Below are positions 8,423-17,843 of a stretch of DNA of 64,000 nt, piece after piece. The notes beneath the pieces are model-generated. The model was not told where the DNA came from and made no database searches. It saw nothing but the letters and a program-made list of their open reading frames with translations. Origin of the DNA: Paenibacillus taiwanensis DSM 18679 (lineage in GTDB: Bacteria; Bacillota; Bacilli; Paenibacillales; Paenibacillaceae). Location of the stretch: the NCBI RefSeq assembly GCF_000425125.1, contig NZ_KE384307.1, positions 796,966 to 860,965 of the forward strand. Direction: 5' to 3'. Every line of letters starts with the position of its first letter. Within the stretch, counting starts at the first letter, position 1. The position numbers and the translations under genes were made by a program.

Positions 8423-8829
8423 AACAAAAGCCACCTCCGTACAGTTGCCCCTGACAACCTAATGTCAGCATGGCTATTGTACAGAAGTGGCGTGTTCTTC
8501 ACGACCTCTATATGGTCATTATATCGAGTATGCTGTAGCTGAACAATATAAGACTTCCTAATAAGAAAAGGACAGATTGTTCCCGAAAAGGGATGTCCCG
8601 AGGAGCGGGTCTCTAAATGAAAATAAGTATAGCTGAATGTTTCAACGTTAGTGCAGTAGTTTCTTCCTAAAAAGGACTGATTGTCTCCCAGTTTGTTAGT
8701 TGTACTTTTTGACTACATTTGAGAAGACAAAAGGCTAGCGATTCAGTGGTCAAGTTATGAAAAACAGCTTTATAATTAAAAGTTATGAATGGTTCAAAAA
8801 GTCTTATAGGCCAATATCGATAAATAGCA

Positions 8830-8858
8830 TTGAACCTTTGAAGAGACTGCGATAGTAT
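8830..8858 (+). promoter_or_regulatory. Probable promoter of cysJI
   Basis: TTGAAC (8830-8835), a 17-bp spacer and TAGTAT (8853-8858), about 50 bp before cysJ. No SAM (S-box) riboswitch core was found in the leader. Confidence 0.5.
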
Positions 8859-8910
8859 AAGTGAAGATAAAACAAAGTAATATGGTCGGATTTAAAGAGA
8901 TTGATGTGGG

Positions 8911-10851
8911 GTGGATATGGTGCATCTTCAAGTGACAAATAGTCCGTTTACAAATGAGCAAGCAGAGCTACTCAATAAGCTGCTTCCAACTTTATCGGAG
9001 GCCCAGTTACATTGGCTTGGGGGATATTTAGCTTTTTATCGTGTGAATCAAATGAGCAATACGACTGCGTTGCCGACGACAAATGAAGTACAGGTGCAGC
9101 CTGCGGCGGCAGTTGTTCCCCAAGGTCCGCGTGAAGCTACGATTCTGTTTGGCTCCCAAACTGGTAACTCACAGCGTCTAGCAGGAAGACTGGCGAACGT
9201 GCTGAAAGAGCAAGGATTCGAGATTACATTGTCTGCTATGAATCAGTACAAAACAAACAATCTGAAAAAAGCAGGTTACCTGTTTGTAATCGTCAGCACA
9301 CATGGTGAGGGAGATCCGCCAGATAATGCATTAACTTTTTACGAATTTTTGCATAGCAAGCGTGCCCCTAAGCTAGATGACACGAAATTTTCCGTCCTTG
9401 CGCTTGGGGATACCTCGTATGAGTTTTTCTGCAAGACAGGACAGGACTTTGACAGCAAGCTTGCGGAGCTTGGTGCATCACGCATCGTAGACCGTGTAGA
9501 TTGTGACGTAGATTTTGAGGATGCTGCTTCAGGCTGGTTAGGAGCCATAAGTGATGCAGTAACCGTCGCCACTGTATCAGCGATAGGAGGCACGGCAGCT
9601 ACAGCTAGCGCAGCAACATTAGGAACCACCGTAAGCGCAGGAACCGCAGGAGCCACAGCATTCGCGTCATCGACTGCCCCATCGGGTGTGACGTCACAAG
9701 CTGCATTTGCTGCCGGTGATTCCGCATTTTCACGAACGAATCCTTTTAAAGCGGAAGTGCTCGATAATGTGAACTTAAACGGTAGAGGCTCAGACCGCGA
9801 AACACGTCATCTGGAGCTGTCGCTAGAAGGTTCAGGTTTAACGTATGCGCCTGGTGATGCGGTTGGTGTATACGCGCAAAATGACCCGATTTTAGTAGAT
9901 GAAGTCATCTCCATTATGAAATGGAATCCCGAAGAGAAGGTCATTACAGGTAAAAATGGCGAAGTTTCTACATTGTACGATGCACTTCTTTATCATTATG
10001 AAATTACCGTGTTAACGAAGCCACTGCTAGAAAAAGCAGCTGCCTACTCTAGCAACGAGAAACTGGCTGAACTCGTGACACCGGCTCATAAAGAGGAACT
10101 GAAGGCGTATATGAACGGCCGCGATCTGCTTGATCTGCTGCGGGATTACGCACCGTGGACGCTGGCTCCAACTGATGTTGGGACGTTGCTTCGCAAGCTG
10201 CCGCCGCGCTTATACTCTATTGCGAGCAGCCTTGACGCCCATCCAGAGGAAGTTCATCTGACGATTCGCAAAGTGGAGTACGAAGCACATGGGCGCAACC
10301 GCAAAGGAGTTTGCTCAGGCCATATTGCCGAGCACCTTAAACCAGGTGATCATCTTCCTATTTTTATTCAGCATAATCCAAACTTCAAGCTGCCGATTCA
10401 TCTGGATACGCCAATTATTATGGTGGGCCCGGGCACGGGTGTGGCGCCGTTCCGGTCTTTTTTGGAGGAGCGAGAGGAGCTTGGTGCAGCAGGGAAAACG
10501 TGGCTTTTCTATGGGGATAGACACTTTGTGACAGACTTCCTGTATCAGACCGAATGGCAGCGTATGCTGAAGGAAGGTATATTAACGAAGCTGGATGTAG
10601 CATTCTCACGGGATACGGAAGAAAAGGTATATGTACAGCAGCGGATGCTGGAAAATGGTAAAGAGATGTACGCGTGGCTGCAAGACGGCGCATATGTGTA
10701 TGTTTGCGGAGATGAAAAGCATATGGCACATGACGTACAGGCCGCTTTGCTTGCCATTATCGAGCAGCATGGAGGCAAATCCAAAGAAGCGGCGCAACAG
10801 TATTTGTCCGAGCTGCAAGAACAAGGGCGTTATCAGCGTGACGTATATTAA
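8911..10851 (+). CDS. cysJ: Sulfite reductase flavoprotein subunit (CysJ)
   Basis: A 646-residue NADPH:flavin subunit of assimilatory sulfite reductase; it passes electrons from NADPH through FAD and FMN to CysI. The flavodoxin domain begins with the FMN loop GSQTGNS (81-87) and includes STHGEGDPPDN. The FAD domain has RLYSIASS near residue 430. The NADPH domain has GPGTGVAPF near 507 and YVCGDEKHMA, and the protein ends in the family-typical RYQRDVY. Between flavodoxin and FAD domains lies an unusually Ala/Thr/Gly-rich linker of about 55 residues (about 210-265). The start is uncertain: GTG 8911, ATG 8917 and GTG 8920 all lie close to a GGGGTGG motif. cysI follows after about 100 bp. Confidence 0.95.
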   Translation: MDMVHLQVTNSPFTNEQAELLNKLLPTLSEAQLHWLGGYLAFYRVNQMSNTTALPTTNEVQVQPAAAVVPQGPREATILFGSQTGNSQRLAGRLANVLKEQGFEITLSAMNQYKTNNLKKAGYLFVIVSTHGEGDPPDNALTFYEFLHSKRAPKLDDTKFSVLALGDTSYEFFCKTGQDFDSKLAELGASRIVDRVDCDVDFEDAASGWLGAISDAVTVATVSAIGGTAATASAATLGTTVSAGTAGATAFASSTAPSGVTSQAAFAAGDSAFSRTNPFKAEVLDNVNLNGRGSDRETRHLELSLEGSGLTYAPGDAVGVYAQNDPILVDEVISIMKWNPEEKVITGKNGEVSTLYDALLYHYEITVLTKPLLEKAAAYSSNEKLAELVTPAHKEELKAYMNGRDLLDLLRDYAPWTLAPTDVGTLLRKLPPRLYSIASSLDAHPEEVHLTIRKVEYEAHGRNRKGVCSGHIAEHLKPGDHLPIFIQHNPNFKLPIHLDTPIIMVGPGTGVAPFRSFLEEREELGAAGKTWLFYGDRHFVTDFLYQTEWQRMLKEGILTKLDVAFSRDTEEKVYVQQRMLENGKEMYAWLQDGAYVYVCGDEKHMAHDVQAALLAIIEQHGGKSKEAAQQYLSELQEQGRYQRDVY

Positions 10852-10955
10852 GAACCCACGACCTGCGAGAACTAACGTACCTGCATATAGGATAAGCATC
10901 CCTTTTATAGATATGTACAGATGAACTGACCATGGGGGTAAAGGAGCTAACGGCA

Positions 10956-12692
10956 ATGGCAAACAAATATAAGGTAGAGCCAATCGGCGGACCACCAAGT
11001 GACGTAGAGGAACTAAAAAAGGAGAGCAACTATTTACGAGGCTCGTTGACTGAATCACTCTCCAATCGGATCACTGGCGGCTTGCCGGAGTTGGACAATC
11101 GACTGCTTAAATTCCACGGCAGTTATATGCAGGATGATCGCGACTACCGCAACGAGCGGCAGAAGCAGAAGCTAGAGCCGTATTTTCAGTTTATGCTTCG
11201 TGTAGTTACACCAGGAGGTGTATCTACACCGGCACAATGGCTCGTTATGGATGAATTGGCTGATAAATACGGCACGGGCAGTATCCGTTTGACAACACGG
11301 CAAGCATTTCAGCTGCATGGTGTATTAAAATGGAATTTGAAAAAAACGATCCAAGAAATCAATGAAGCGCTGCTCACTACGCTTGCTGCTTGTGGTGACG
11401 TCAGCCGTAACGTCATGTGCAATCCGAACCCTTACCAATCGGACATTCACAGCGAGATTTATTACTGGGCGCAGCAGTTAACTTCCCATTTGGCTCCTAA
11501 AACACCTGCTTACCATGAAATTTGGCTGGACGAGGAGAAGATTGTAGATAGCCTGGAAACTAACGATGAAGCCGTTGAGGTAGAACCGATTTACGGGCCT
11601 GTCTACTTGCCGCGAAAGTTTAAGATCGGTATTGCGGTGCCTCCCTCCAATGACGTCGACATTTATTCACAGGATCTAGGGTTTATCGCCATTGTGGAAG
11701 ACGGTAAGCTGGTTGGCTTTAACGTTAGTGTTGGCGGTGGCATGGGCATGACACATGGTGATACGGCTACGTATCCGCAGCTTGCCCGCGTTATTGGCTT
11801 TGTCACGGCTGATCGCATTTTGGAGCTGGCAGAGAAGGTCGTTACGATCCAACGTGATTATGGTAATCGCTCTGTGCGGAAAAATGCACGCTTCAAATAT
11901 ACGATTGATCGGCACGGTCTGGACTGGTTTGTGAGCGAATTGCATGATCGATTAGGCTGGGAGCTGGCACCTGCCCGCACGTTTAAGTTTGATCATACAG
12001 GGGACCGCTACGGCTGGATTAAAGGCAAAGACAATCGATGGAACTTGACGCTGTACATTCAAAGCGGCCGTATCGTAGATACTGAAGGTTACAAGCTTAG
12101 AACGGCGTTGCGTGAAATTGCCAAAATACACACCGGCGATTTCCGGCTGACAGCGAATCAGAACTTGGTTATTGCGAACGTAACTAGTCAGAAAAAGACA
12201 GCAATTGTGGCTTTATTGAAGGAGTATAGTATTACAGAGGGCGCTCAATATTCAGCGCTGCGTCGAAGCTCGTTATCCTGTGTAGCACTGCCGACTTGCG
12301 GTTTGGCAATGGCAGAGGCAGAGCGTTATTTACCATCGCTAATCGATAAGCTAGAGCCGATCCTTGAGCAAGCAGGTTTGCGTGATGAAGAGATTAACAT
12401 TCGTATGACAGGCTGTCCGAATGGCTGCGCGCGCCCTGCTTTAGGAGAGATTGCCTTTATCGGCAAATCGCCTGGCAAGTATAACATGTATATGGGAGCA
12501 GGCTTCTCCGGTGATCGTATGAGCAAGTTATATCGGGAAAATATCGGAGAAGATGAAATCGTTGATACGTTAAAACCGATCATTAATCATTATGCGGCTG
12601 AGCGCAGCCAAGGCGAGCACTTTGGCGACTTTGTCATCCGTGCCGGCTATGTAAAACCGGTAACGGACGGCACAAATTTTCACGATGCTTAA
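10956..12692 (+). CDS. cysI: Sulfite reductase hemoprotein subunit (CysI)
   Basis: A 578-residue siroheme/[4Fe-4S] subunit that reduces sulfite to sulfide in the cytoplasm. The cluster ligands are C442 and C448 in [10 protein letters not shown] and C487 and C491 in [10 protein letters not shown], with the spacing seen in E. coli CysI. ATG 10956 is preferred over ATG 10932 because AAAGGAG (10939-10945) lies between them. It is co-transcribed with cysJ and a strong hairpin follows. Confidence 0.96.
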   Translation: MANKYKVEPIGGPPSDVEELKKESNYLRGSLTESLSNRITGGLPELDNRLLKFHGSYMQDDRDYRNERQKQKLEPYFQFMLRVVTPGGVSTPAQWLVMDELADKYGTGSIRLTTRQAFQLHGVLKWNLKKTIQEINEALLTTLAACGDVSRNVMCNPNPYQSDIHSEIYYWAQQLTSHLAPKTPAYHEIWLDEEKIVDSLETNDEAVEVEPIYGPVYLPRKFKIGIAVPPSNDVDIYSQDLGFIAIVEDGKLVGFNVSVGGGMGMTHGDTATYPQLARVIGFVTADRILELAEKVVTIQRDYGNRSVRKNARFKYTIDRHGLDWFVSELHDRLGWELAPARTFKFDHTGDRYGWIKGKDNRWNLTLYIQSGRIVDTEGYKLRTALREIAKIHTGDFRLTANQNLVIANVTSQKKTAIVALLKEYSITEGAQYSALRRSSLSCVALPTCGLAMAEAERYLPSLIDKLEPILEQAGLRDEEINIRMTGCPNGCARPALGEIAFIGKSPGKYNMYMGAGFSGDRMSKLYRENIGEDEIVDTLKPIINHYAAERSQGEHFGDFVIRAGYVKPVTDGTNFHDA

Positions 12693-12706
12693 TTCAGCTT
12701 TACCCG

Positions 12707-12745
12707 AAATGGCGGTGCAGGAGTTGTTCCTGTGCCGCCATTTTG
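12707..12745 (+). terminator. Terminator of cysJI
   Basis: AAATGGCGG-x-CAGGA pairs with TCCTG-x-CCGCCATTT, followed by a short T run. Confidence 0.8.
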
Positions 12746-12792
12746 CGGTGTTTGTAGAGTTCACAGCTTCAACACTTAACTTTAATTGCCTG

Positions 12793-12807
12793 TGAGAATG
12801 ATTATCA
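12793..12807. promoter_or_regulatory. Fur box upstream of the AraC regulator
   Basis: TGAGAATGATTATCA matches the 7-1-7 Fur consensus TGATAATNATTATCA at all but one defined position. It lies just before the regulator gene, so iron control of that gene is likely. Confidence 0.8.
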
Positions 12808-12886
12808 ACTATAATGAGGAGACATGTTAAATGACATAAGTAGAGTAGGACTAGGTGATGATTTTGATCGGGGTGAACATAAAGGT

Positions 12887-14878
12887 ATGCAATTAAATGA
12901 TCACATCGTGCTTTGGAATCATGTGTTTATAAAAGTAATGGATGTACGTCACGAGACTTTGTCTAGAGATAAAGAATTACGAAATTATCGGCTGCCGACC
13001 AGTGCATTTTTGTATTCCATACGTGGAAATGCCCAGATTTGGCTGGACCAGCTCGTGCACAACGTATCACGATTTCATGTGCTGCACGGTGGAAAGGGGA
13101 TGTGCTTAAACATCGTCGTGGAGGATGAGCTCGAATATTATATCGTTCTGTATAAGGCAATTCTTGCTTTGCCCACCACAAGGGACATTCAACAACTGCT
13201 GGAGAGTGAAAATCCATTTCAAAGCCAATATGCTTTTGCACCACATCAACCATTATCCTTATATGATAAAGTAGAGCTGTTAGAGCAACAATGGCGTCAG
13301 TCAACGGGATTGGGGAACATTCATGTTAAAGCTTTGCTCTATCAGTTTGTGTACGAGTTATTAGCACAGCTTCATTCTCAAGGGATTCAGCCCCTTAAGC
13401 CGGACTTAATGGCGCAAGCAGCTGCTTACATGCGCGAGCACTACAGTCAGCCCCTTACATTGGAGTCCATTGCAGAACAATTGGGATGCAGTGCAGGCCA
13501 CCTGTCCCGAACGTTTAAGAAACATATGCATACGAGCCCGATCCATTTTCTCGGTCAAGTTCGCGCCGAAAGAACGATGCAACTGCTAATGCAAACAGAT
13601 GCGACATTGCAGGAAATTGCGGAGTGGGTAGGTTATCCGGATGCGCATTCATTAAGCCGCAGTTTCAAAAAGTACATCGGATTATCTCCCGTTCGTTATA
13701 AAAAAGAACGTTTGAAACAGCCTTGGAATCAAGATTTGCCCATGACCCTGCTAACATCTGCCGTTCAACAGAAGCCGTCTCGACTTTATAATGATATTGA
13801 TTATCAATATCATTATAGTACGAGAGGAGATATACACATGCAAGGCAGAATTAGAGTAACGGCAATGACGGTGATGCTCTGCTTATCGTTGCTGCTGACA
13901 GCATGTTCAGCACAAGTCAATCCAACAGGAGGCACGCAAGCGGAAGCGAACCAAACGACGGCTCCTGCTGCTAGTGAGAAGTCAAATGGTGATGGACAAG
14001 CTGGCGTGCAAGCCAAAACAAGAACGATTTCGACGCTAAAAGGGGATGTGGAAATACCAGCAGAACCAAAGCGGGTAGTTTCGGATCAGTATATGGGTCA
14101 TTTGTTAAAGCTGGGTGTTATTCCTGTCGGCGTTAGAAGCTTTATGCTTAGTGAGGCATGGATAGAGAAAGCGGGCATTTCCAAAGATATCATTGCAGGA
14201 ATTGAGGATCTGGGCGGTTTTCCCATGAATTTAGAAAAATTAACGTATTTGGAGCCTGACTTAATTATAGGTTCGATAGAAAAAAATATTGAGGATTACC
14301 AGAAGATTGGGAAGACGGTGTTCCTTCCTTATTGGGAAGGTCTTTCTACGGCTGGACCGTTAGAGAAATTCCGCCGAATCAGTGAAATTTTCGGAAAAGA
14401 ACAACAAGCTGAGCAGTGGATAATGGAATACAAGCAAAATGTAGAAACAGCCAAAAAGAAAATTGCGGGGATTATAAAGGAAGGTGAAACGGTTTCTATC
14501 GTACAAGTAGCTAACAAAAATTTGTACGTATTAGCGGCGGAGGGCGGCAACTATGGTAGTTCAACCATCTATGAGATGCTGGGGCTCCCCCCTACGAAAA
14601 AAGCGTTAGAAATGAAAGAAGGTTTTGAGAGCATATCACTGGAAGTGCTGCCAGAGTATACAGGCGATCATATATTTGTATATGGTTCCCATGATGAGGG
14701 GGCGAACGAGGTGTTAAATAGCGGTATATGGAAGGGGATTCCTGCCGTGAAGAAGGGCAACATCTATATGTACGGTTCATTTGACGATAAAGGCGATGAA
14801 TTTGTAATGGAAGATCCTTATTCGCTTGAGCTTCAGTTGGATTCGATTGTAAACTTATTGTTAGCTAAAAAGAAATAA
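12887..14878 (+). CDS. AraC-type regulator reading in frame into a siderophore-binding lipoprotein
   Basis: One uninterrupted frame joins two proteins. The first about 300 residues are a YbbB/Btr-like AraC regulator: an N-terminal sensing domain (MQLNDHIVLWNH...), then two helix-turn-helix motifs (TLESIAEQLGCSAGHLSRTF and TLQEIAEWVGYPDAHSLSRS). The rest, from ATG 13838, is a FecB/FhuD-like binding protein with its own lipoprotein signal. Translated whole from ATG 12887 it has 663 residues; ATG 12824 adds 21 but has GAGGAG only 2 bases away. Btr-type regulators carrying a FecB-like sensor domain are known, but they lack an internal secretion signal. Either this is a true fusion or a stop between two genes has been lost. 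Iron and siderophore control is indicated by two Fur boxes. Confidence 0.75.
   Translation: MQLNDHIVLWNHVFIKVMDVRHETLSRDKELRNYRLPTSAFLYSIRGNAQIWLDQLVHNVSRFHVLHGGKGMCLNIVVEDELEYYIVLYKAILALPTTRDIQQLLESENPFQSQYAFAPHQPLSLYDKVELLEQQWRQSTGLGNIHVKALLYQFVYELLAQLHSQGIQPLKPDLMAQAAAYMREHYSQPLTLESIAEQLGCSAGHLSRTFKKHMHTSPIHFLGQVRAERTMQLLMQTDATLQEIAEWVGYPDAHSLSRSFKKYIGLSPVRYKKERLKQPWNQDLPMTLLTSAVQQKPSRLYNDIDYQYHYSTRGDIHMQGRIRVTAMTVMLCLSLLLTACSAQVNPTGGTQAEANQTTAPAASEKSNGDGQAGVQAKTRTISTLKGDVEIPAEPKRVVSDQYMGHLLKLGVIPVGVRSFMLSEAWIEKAGISKDIIAGIEDLGGFPMNLEKLTYLEPDLIIGSIEKNIEDYQKIGKTVFLPYWEGLSTAGPLEKFRRISEIFGKEQQAEQWIMEYKQNVETAKKKIAGIIKEGETVSIVQVANKNLYVLAAEGGNYGSSTIYEMLGLPPTKKALEMKEGFESISLEVLPEYTGDHIFVYGSHDEGANEVLNSGIWKGIPAVKKGNIYMYGSFDDKGDEFVMEDPYSLELQLDSIVNLLLAKKK
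13787..13817. promoter_or_regulatory. 31-bp perfect palindrome, overlapping Fur boxes inside the reading frame
   Basis: Bases 13787-13801 are the exact reverse complement of 13803-13817, around T13802. The stretch contains TGATATTGATTATCA (13792-13806), one mismatch from the Fur 7-1-7 consensus, and the mirror copy on the other strand. Its first six bases are TATAAT. It lies 20 bp before the internal ATG 13838 of the lipoprotein, exactly where the operator of an independent gene would be. Confidence 0.85.
13838..14878 (+). CDS. Iron-siderophore ABC transporter substrate-binding lipoprotein (internal start)
   Basis: A 346-residue protein if translated from ATG 13838, which follows GAGAGGAG at good spacing. 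It has a classic lipoprotein signal with lipobox LLTAC near residue 27, a low-complexity tether, then a FecB/FhuD-type type III binding fold (PKRVVSDQYMGHLLKLGVIPVG..., LEPDLIIGS, ENPYSLE-like ending). It would bind a ferric siderophore at the membrane surface for an FhuB/G-type permease not present here. It shares its frame with the AraC gene above, with no stop in between. The strong internal ribosome site, signal peptide and Fur palindrome argue it is made as a separate protein. Confidence 0.8.
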   Translation: MQGRIRVTAMTVMLCLSLLLTACSAQVNPTGGTQAEANQTTAPAASEKSNGDGQAGVQAKTRTISTLKGDVEIPAEPKRVVSDQYMGHLLKLGVIPVGVRSFMLSEAWIEKAGISKDIIAGIEDLGGFPMNLEKLTYLEPDLIIGSIEKNIEDYQKIGKTVFLPYWEGLSTAGPLEKFRRISEIFGKEQQAEQWIMEYKQNVETAKKKIAGIIKEGETVSIVQVANKNLYVLAAEGGNYGSSTIYEMLGLPPTKKALEMKEGFESISLEVLPEYTGDHIFVYGSHDEGANEVLNSGIWKGIPAVKKGNIYMYGSFDDKGDEFVMEDPYSLELQLDSIVNLLLAKKK

Positions 14879-14891
14879 CGACAAGTCATTC

Positions 14892-14921
14892 AAAACACGT
14901 CCCGTTTGAGGCGTGTTTTTG
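14892..14921 (+). terminator. Terminator after the siderophore-binding gene
   Basis: AAAACACG pairs with CGTGTTTT, followed by T-rich sequence. Confidence 0.8.
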
Positions 14922-15117
14922 TCATATAAGTAAACACCTTGTGCAACCGGAGTTTCAGCATGTAGACGTCTTGGTTTATGGGAACCGCAAAGGATAAAAT
15001 CAAGTGATTTTGGACAAAAGAGTGCAGACGGATGAGCAACCCTACATATTTGTGCACAGGATGTCGGACGATACATCACATCTTTTGATATCCTTATTTT
15101 TGAAAGGAGGTCATAAC

Positions 15118-16020
15118 TTGAATTTGTTAGCACAGATGAACGGAGCGCTGCATTATATTGAAGCAAATTTAACTAGTACAATTGACATGAAAGAAGTGGC
15201 CAAACATGCCCAGTGCTCGGAATACCATTTTACGCGTATGTTTTCCTACTTGGCCGGAATTACACTATCCGAGTACATTCGACGGAGGCGGCTGACGTTG
15301 GCAGCATTAGAATTATACAACAGCAAGATTAGAGTTGTTGATATCGCTATTAAGTATGGTTATGGCTCAGCAGATTCTTTTGCGCGGGCGTTTTATGGCA
15401 TTCATGGGATAACCCCATCAGAGGCTAGACAAAGCGGCCATTCGCTAAAGGCATATCCGCGGATGACGTTCCAATTATCGATTAGGGGAGGACATGAAAT
15501 GGATTATCGTATTGAAGAGAAAGAGGCTTTTCGTATTGTTGGCCTCATGAAAAGAGTGCCGTTAATTTACGAGGGGGTGAACCCAGACATTGCAGCTATG
15601 TGGGGCAGCTTAAAAGAGCAGCAAATTGAACAATTAAAACAGCTATCTAATCAAATACCGACAGGGCTGATCAGCGCGTCCGTTAACTTTGAGGAAGGTC
15701 GGTTGGAGCACGGAGAACTGGATCATTATATCGGCGTTGCAACAACGAAGGAGTGTCCTGCGGGTTATGCTGCGCTAGAGGTTTCTGCGAGTACATGGGC
15801 TGTATTTACAGCAGTTGGGCCTTTCCCTCAGCGACTGCAAGAGGTTTGGGGGCGTATTTATTCCGAATGGTTCCCTTCATCTCATTATGAGATAGCAGTT
15901 GGCCCAGAGATGTTATGGAACGAGCATAAGGATGTTGCATCACCTGCTTTTAAAAGTGAGATTTGGATTCCAGTTGTGAAAAAGAAAAGTCTGACAAGTC
16001 ACATGGAGCCATTAACGTAA
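15118..16020 (+). CDS. AraC family regulator with GyrI-like effector-binding domain
   Basis: A 300-residue protein. TTG 15118 follows a perfect AAAGGAGGTC, so the upstream in-frame codons from 15004 are excluded. The N-terminal 110 residues contain two AraC helix-turn-helix motifs ([20 protein letters not shown] and [20 protein letters not shown]). The C-terminal half is a GyrI/BmrR-type ligand-binding domain beginning [15 protein letters not shown], with the typical SxWAVF-x-GP and IYSEWFPSS motifs. Such proteins bind small hydrophobic drugs or metabolites. The target genes are not evident. Confidence 0.92.
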   Translation: MNLLAQMNGALHYIEANLTSTIDMKEVAKHAQCSEYHFTRMFSYLAGITLSEYIRRRRLTLAALELYNSKIRVVDIAIKYGYGSADSFARAFYGIHGITPSEARQSGHSLKAYPRMTFQLSIRGGHEMDYRIEEKEAFRIVGLMKRVPLIYEGVNPDIAAMWGSLKEQQIEQLKQLSNQIPTGLISASVNFEEGRLEHGELDHYIGVATTKECPAGYAALEVSASTWAVFTAVGPFPQRLQEVWGRIYSEWFPSSHYEIAVGPEMLWNEHKDVASPAFKSEIWIPVVKKKSLTSHMEPLT

Positions 16021-16055
16021 ATTTGGTACGGAATATCCTAAGGTATTCTCATGAA

Positions 16056-16108
16056 GGCCGCCTATACTAACGAAAGCACCTATGTGCATGTACTTAGTAA
16101 GGGCGGCC
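16056..16108 (+). terminator. Possible hairpin after the AraC-GyrI gene
   Basis: GGCCGCC (16056-16062) and GGCGGCC (16102-16108) are perfect inverted arms around a long loop, without a clear T run. It may be a weak terminator of the rightward gene or simply a stable RNA structure. Confidence 0.35.
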
Positions 16109-16238
16109 TGCGTACAATTTTTCACGTCAAACGTTTGTAGGATACGATGAACATATGATTTGACCATTACATTCAAGTAGCCAGATGGGAAGACATTGGA
16201 CAAGTTCTTATTAAGTTGAAATGAATCATTCTGCAACT

Positions 16239-16976
16239 TTATGCTATAAACGTAAGCAGTACGAAAATGGTATTTGTCACCCCATGTACGATAATCCCAG
16301 GAATGACGGACTGGGTCTTCTCATACGTCCATGCGAAGATGAGGCCTGCTGCAAGGTTGAGGGCAAGTGTGTTGTAGGTCGGAATATGCGCTATCATAAA
16401 AATGAATGAACTCAAAAATAAAGCCCATCCTCGTCCAAAACGTGTCCTGCACCAGCGATAGAGGAAGCCACGATATAACAATTCCTCATAGATAGGTGAG
16501 AGGATGCCCGCGGACAGTATGCCTAGGAGGAGGGTGTACACCGACAGGTGGCTCTGAATACTTTCTGTCTTGCTATTTTCATAACTTCCCCCGAACAAGG
16601 ACATGACAAATAAAATCAAAACGCTGACCACAAGGACAATAACGGACCAGAAGGCGATATGCATGCTATATTGAAGTGGGAATGAACGGATACCTATCTC
16701 GCACCAGCCTAATCGGTTTGGCAGCAGAGTAATTAGATAGACGCTAAATGTAAATACAACTCCCATTACAAGTCCCGTACTAATTCCTGAATAGAAAGTA
16801 TTGTTGAATATTTCAGTCAACCAGTTGTGAAGTCGGCTTTCAATAAGCCAAGGAACGAGTCCGAATATAAGGACTAGAATAGTAACTAGCTCTTTATAGG
16901 ACCAAGGATCTGTGCGTGGCCAGGTGATTTCATTTGTCGTGTGCATCGTTTTTGAAGTGCTAGGTGTTGCATTCAT
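16239..16976 (-). CDS. CPBP family intramembrane metalloprotease (CAAX protease-like)
   Basis: A 245-residue polytopic membrane protein with the Abi/CPBP motifs: EELLYRG-x-LY (motif 1, the catalytic glutamate pair), FMIAHIP (motif 2 histidine) and HGVTNTIF (motif 3). About seven membrane spans are visible. AGGGGGC precedes ATG 16976. Bacterial members include bacteriocin self-immunity proteins and uncharacterised proteases; nothing nearby indicates which. It is monocistronic. Confidence 0.9.
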   Translation of the reverse strand: MNATPSTSKTMHTTNEITWPRTDPWSYKELVTILVLIFGLVPWLIESRLHNWLTEIFNNTFYSGISTGLVMGVVFTFSVYLITLLPNRLGWCEIGIRSFPLQYSMHIAFWSVIVLVVSVLILFVMSLFGGSYENSKTESIQSHLSVYTLLLGILSAGILSPIYEELLYRGFLYRWCRTRFGRGWALFLSSFIFMIAHIPTYNTLALNLAAGLIFAWTYEKTQSVIPGIIVHGVTNTIFVLLTFIA

Positions 16977-17093
16977 TAGGTTGCCCCCTATAAGATTTAA
17001 TACAGTTAGCTTATAGGGTGACGTAACGTTACCTGCAAGAAGTTTTTGATTAATCCATCACGATGTACGGATACACGGAAGGAGAAGACAATT

Positions 17094-17843
17094 GTGAAAT
17101 ACTGGACGACTGGACAAGCCGCTGCCGAACTAGGGTTATCCGTCCGAACAATTCGATATTATGATCAAATTCATTTGGTTACTCCGAGCTTTAAAGAAGC
17201 AGGGGGAAGACGATTATATTCAGAAGCAGATATGCTCCGCATGGAAAAGATTTCGCTGTTAAAATCACTTTCCTTGCCGCTTAGTGACATTGAAAGTCTG
17301 TTGGATGAATTGTCAATACGTCAAATTCTTGAAGCCCATCAGAAATGGCTGGAGAGTAAAATGAGCGACTTACAACAAAGTATGCATAATACGACATCAT
17401 TGCTTCACCTCCATGAGTTGGAAGGGGCAATTTGTTGGGACACACTTTTGCCGCTTGTTAAAAGTGACCAGCCTGGGCCTAAGCAGTGGCAAACTTATTT
17501 TAATGAGCAGGAGCTTGAAGTACTGAACGCGCGCCTTCCTAAGCTCGAAAGTAACGACGAGGTTACTCGAGGATGGGTCGCTCTAATTACTCGGATAGAG
17601 GACTGTATTCGTAGTGGAGCCCTCCCGCAGTCTTCGGAGGGGAAAGCGATTGCGGAAGAGGTTGATCGTCTGTCTGAGCTAACATTTGCAGGTGACACGG
17701 CATTAATGAATAAATTTTGGGAAATACGTAAAGAGCCTGCTTCTGCTGCACAAGGGCTCGTTCCTGTTCGTCAAGAAGTTATTCAATTTATAGAGGAGTG
17801 TCTAACGCCTTTGGAAGGAGTGAATAACCGTGATGAAGCTTAA
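17094..17843 (+). CDS. MerR family regulator with TipAS-like C-terminal domain
   Basis: A 249-residue protein. GTG 17094 follows GAAGGAGA. The N-terminus is a MerR winged helix (YWTTGQAAAELGLSVRTIRY, then YDQIHLVTPS), then a coiled-coil dimer helix. The C-terminal about 110 residues resemble the TipAS antibiotic-recognition domain (YFNEQELEVL..., WVALITRIEDCIRSG). It overlaps the ankyrin gene by 14 bp, so the two are translationally coupled. Confidence 0.88.
   Translation: MKYWTTGQAAAELGLSVRTIRYYDQIHLVTPSFKEAGGRRLYSEADMLRMEKISLLKSLSLPLSDIESLLDELSIRQILEAHQKWLESKMSDLQQSMHNTTSLLHLHELEGAICWDTLLPLVKSDQPGPKQWQTYFNEQELEVLNARLPKLESNDEVTRGWVALITRIEDCIRSGALPQSSEGKAIAEEVDRLSELTFAGDTALMNKFWEIRKEPASAAQGLVPVRQEVIQFIEECLTPLEGVNNRDEA

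Noticed and set aside
8283-8471. Leftward 62-codon frame rich in Cys and Leu
   Set aside because: It is a by-product of the tandem repeat, with no start signal.
8440-8910. SAM riboswitch ahead of cysJ
   Set aside because: The S-box core sequence is absent.
10606-11058. Leftward 150-codon frame over the cysJ/cysI junction
   Set aside because: It is antisense to strongly supported genes and has no ribosome site or family resemblance.
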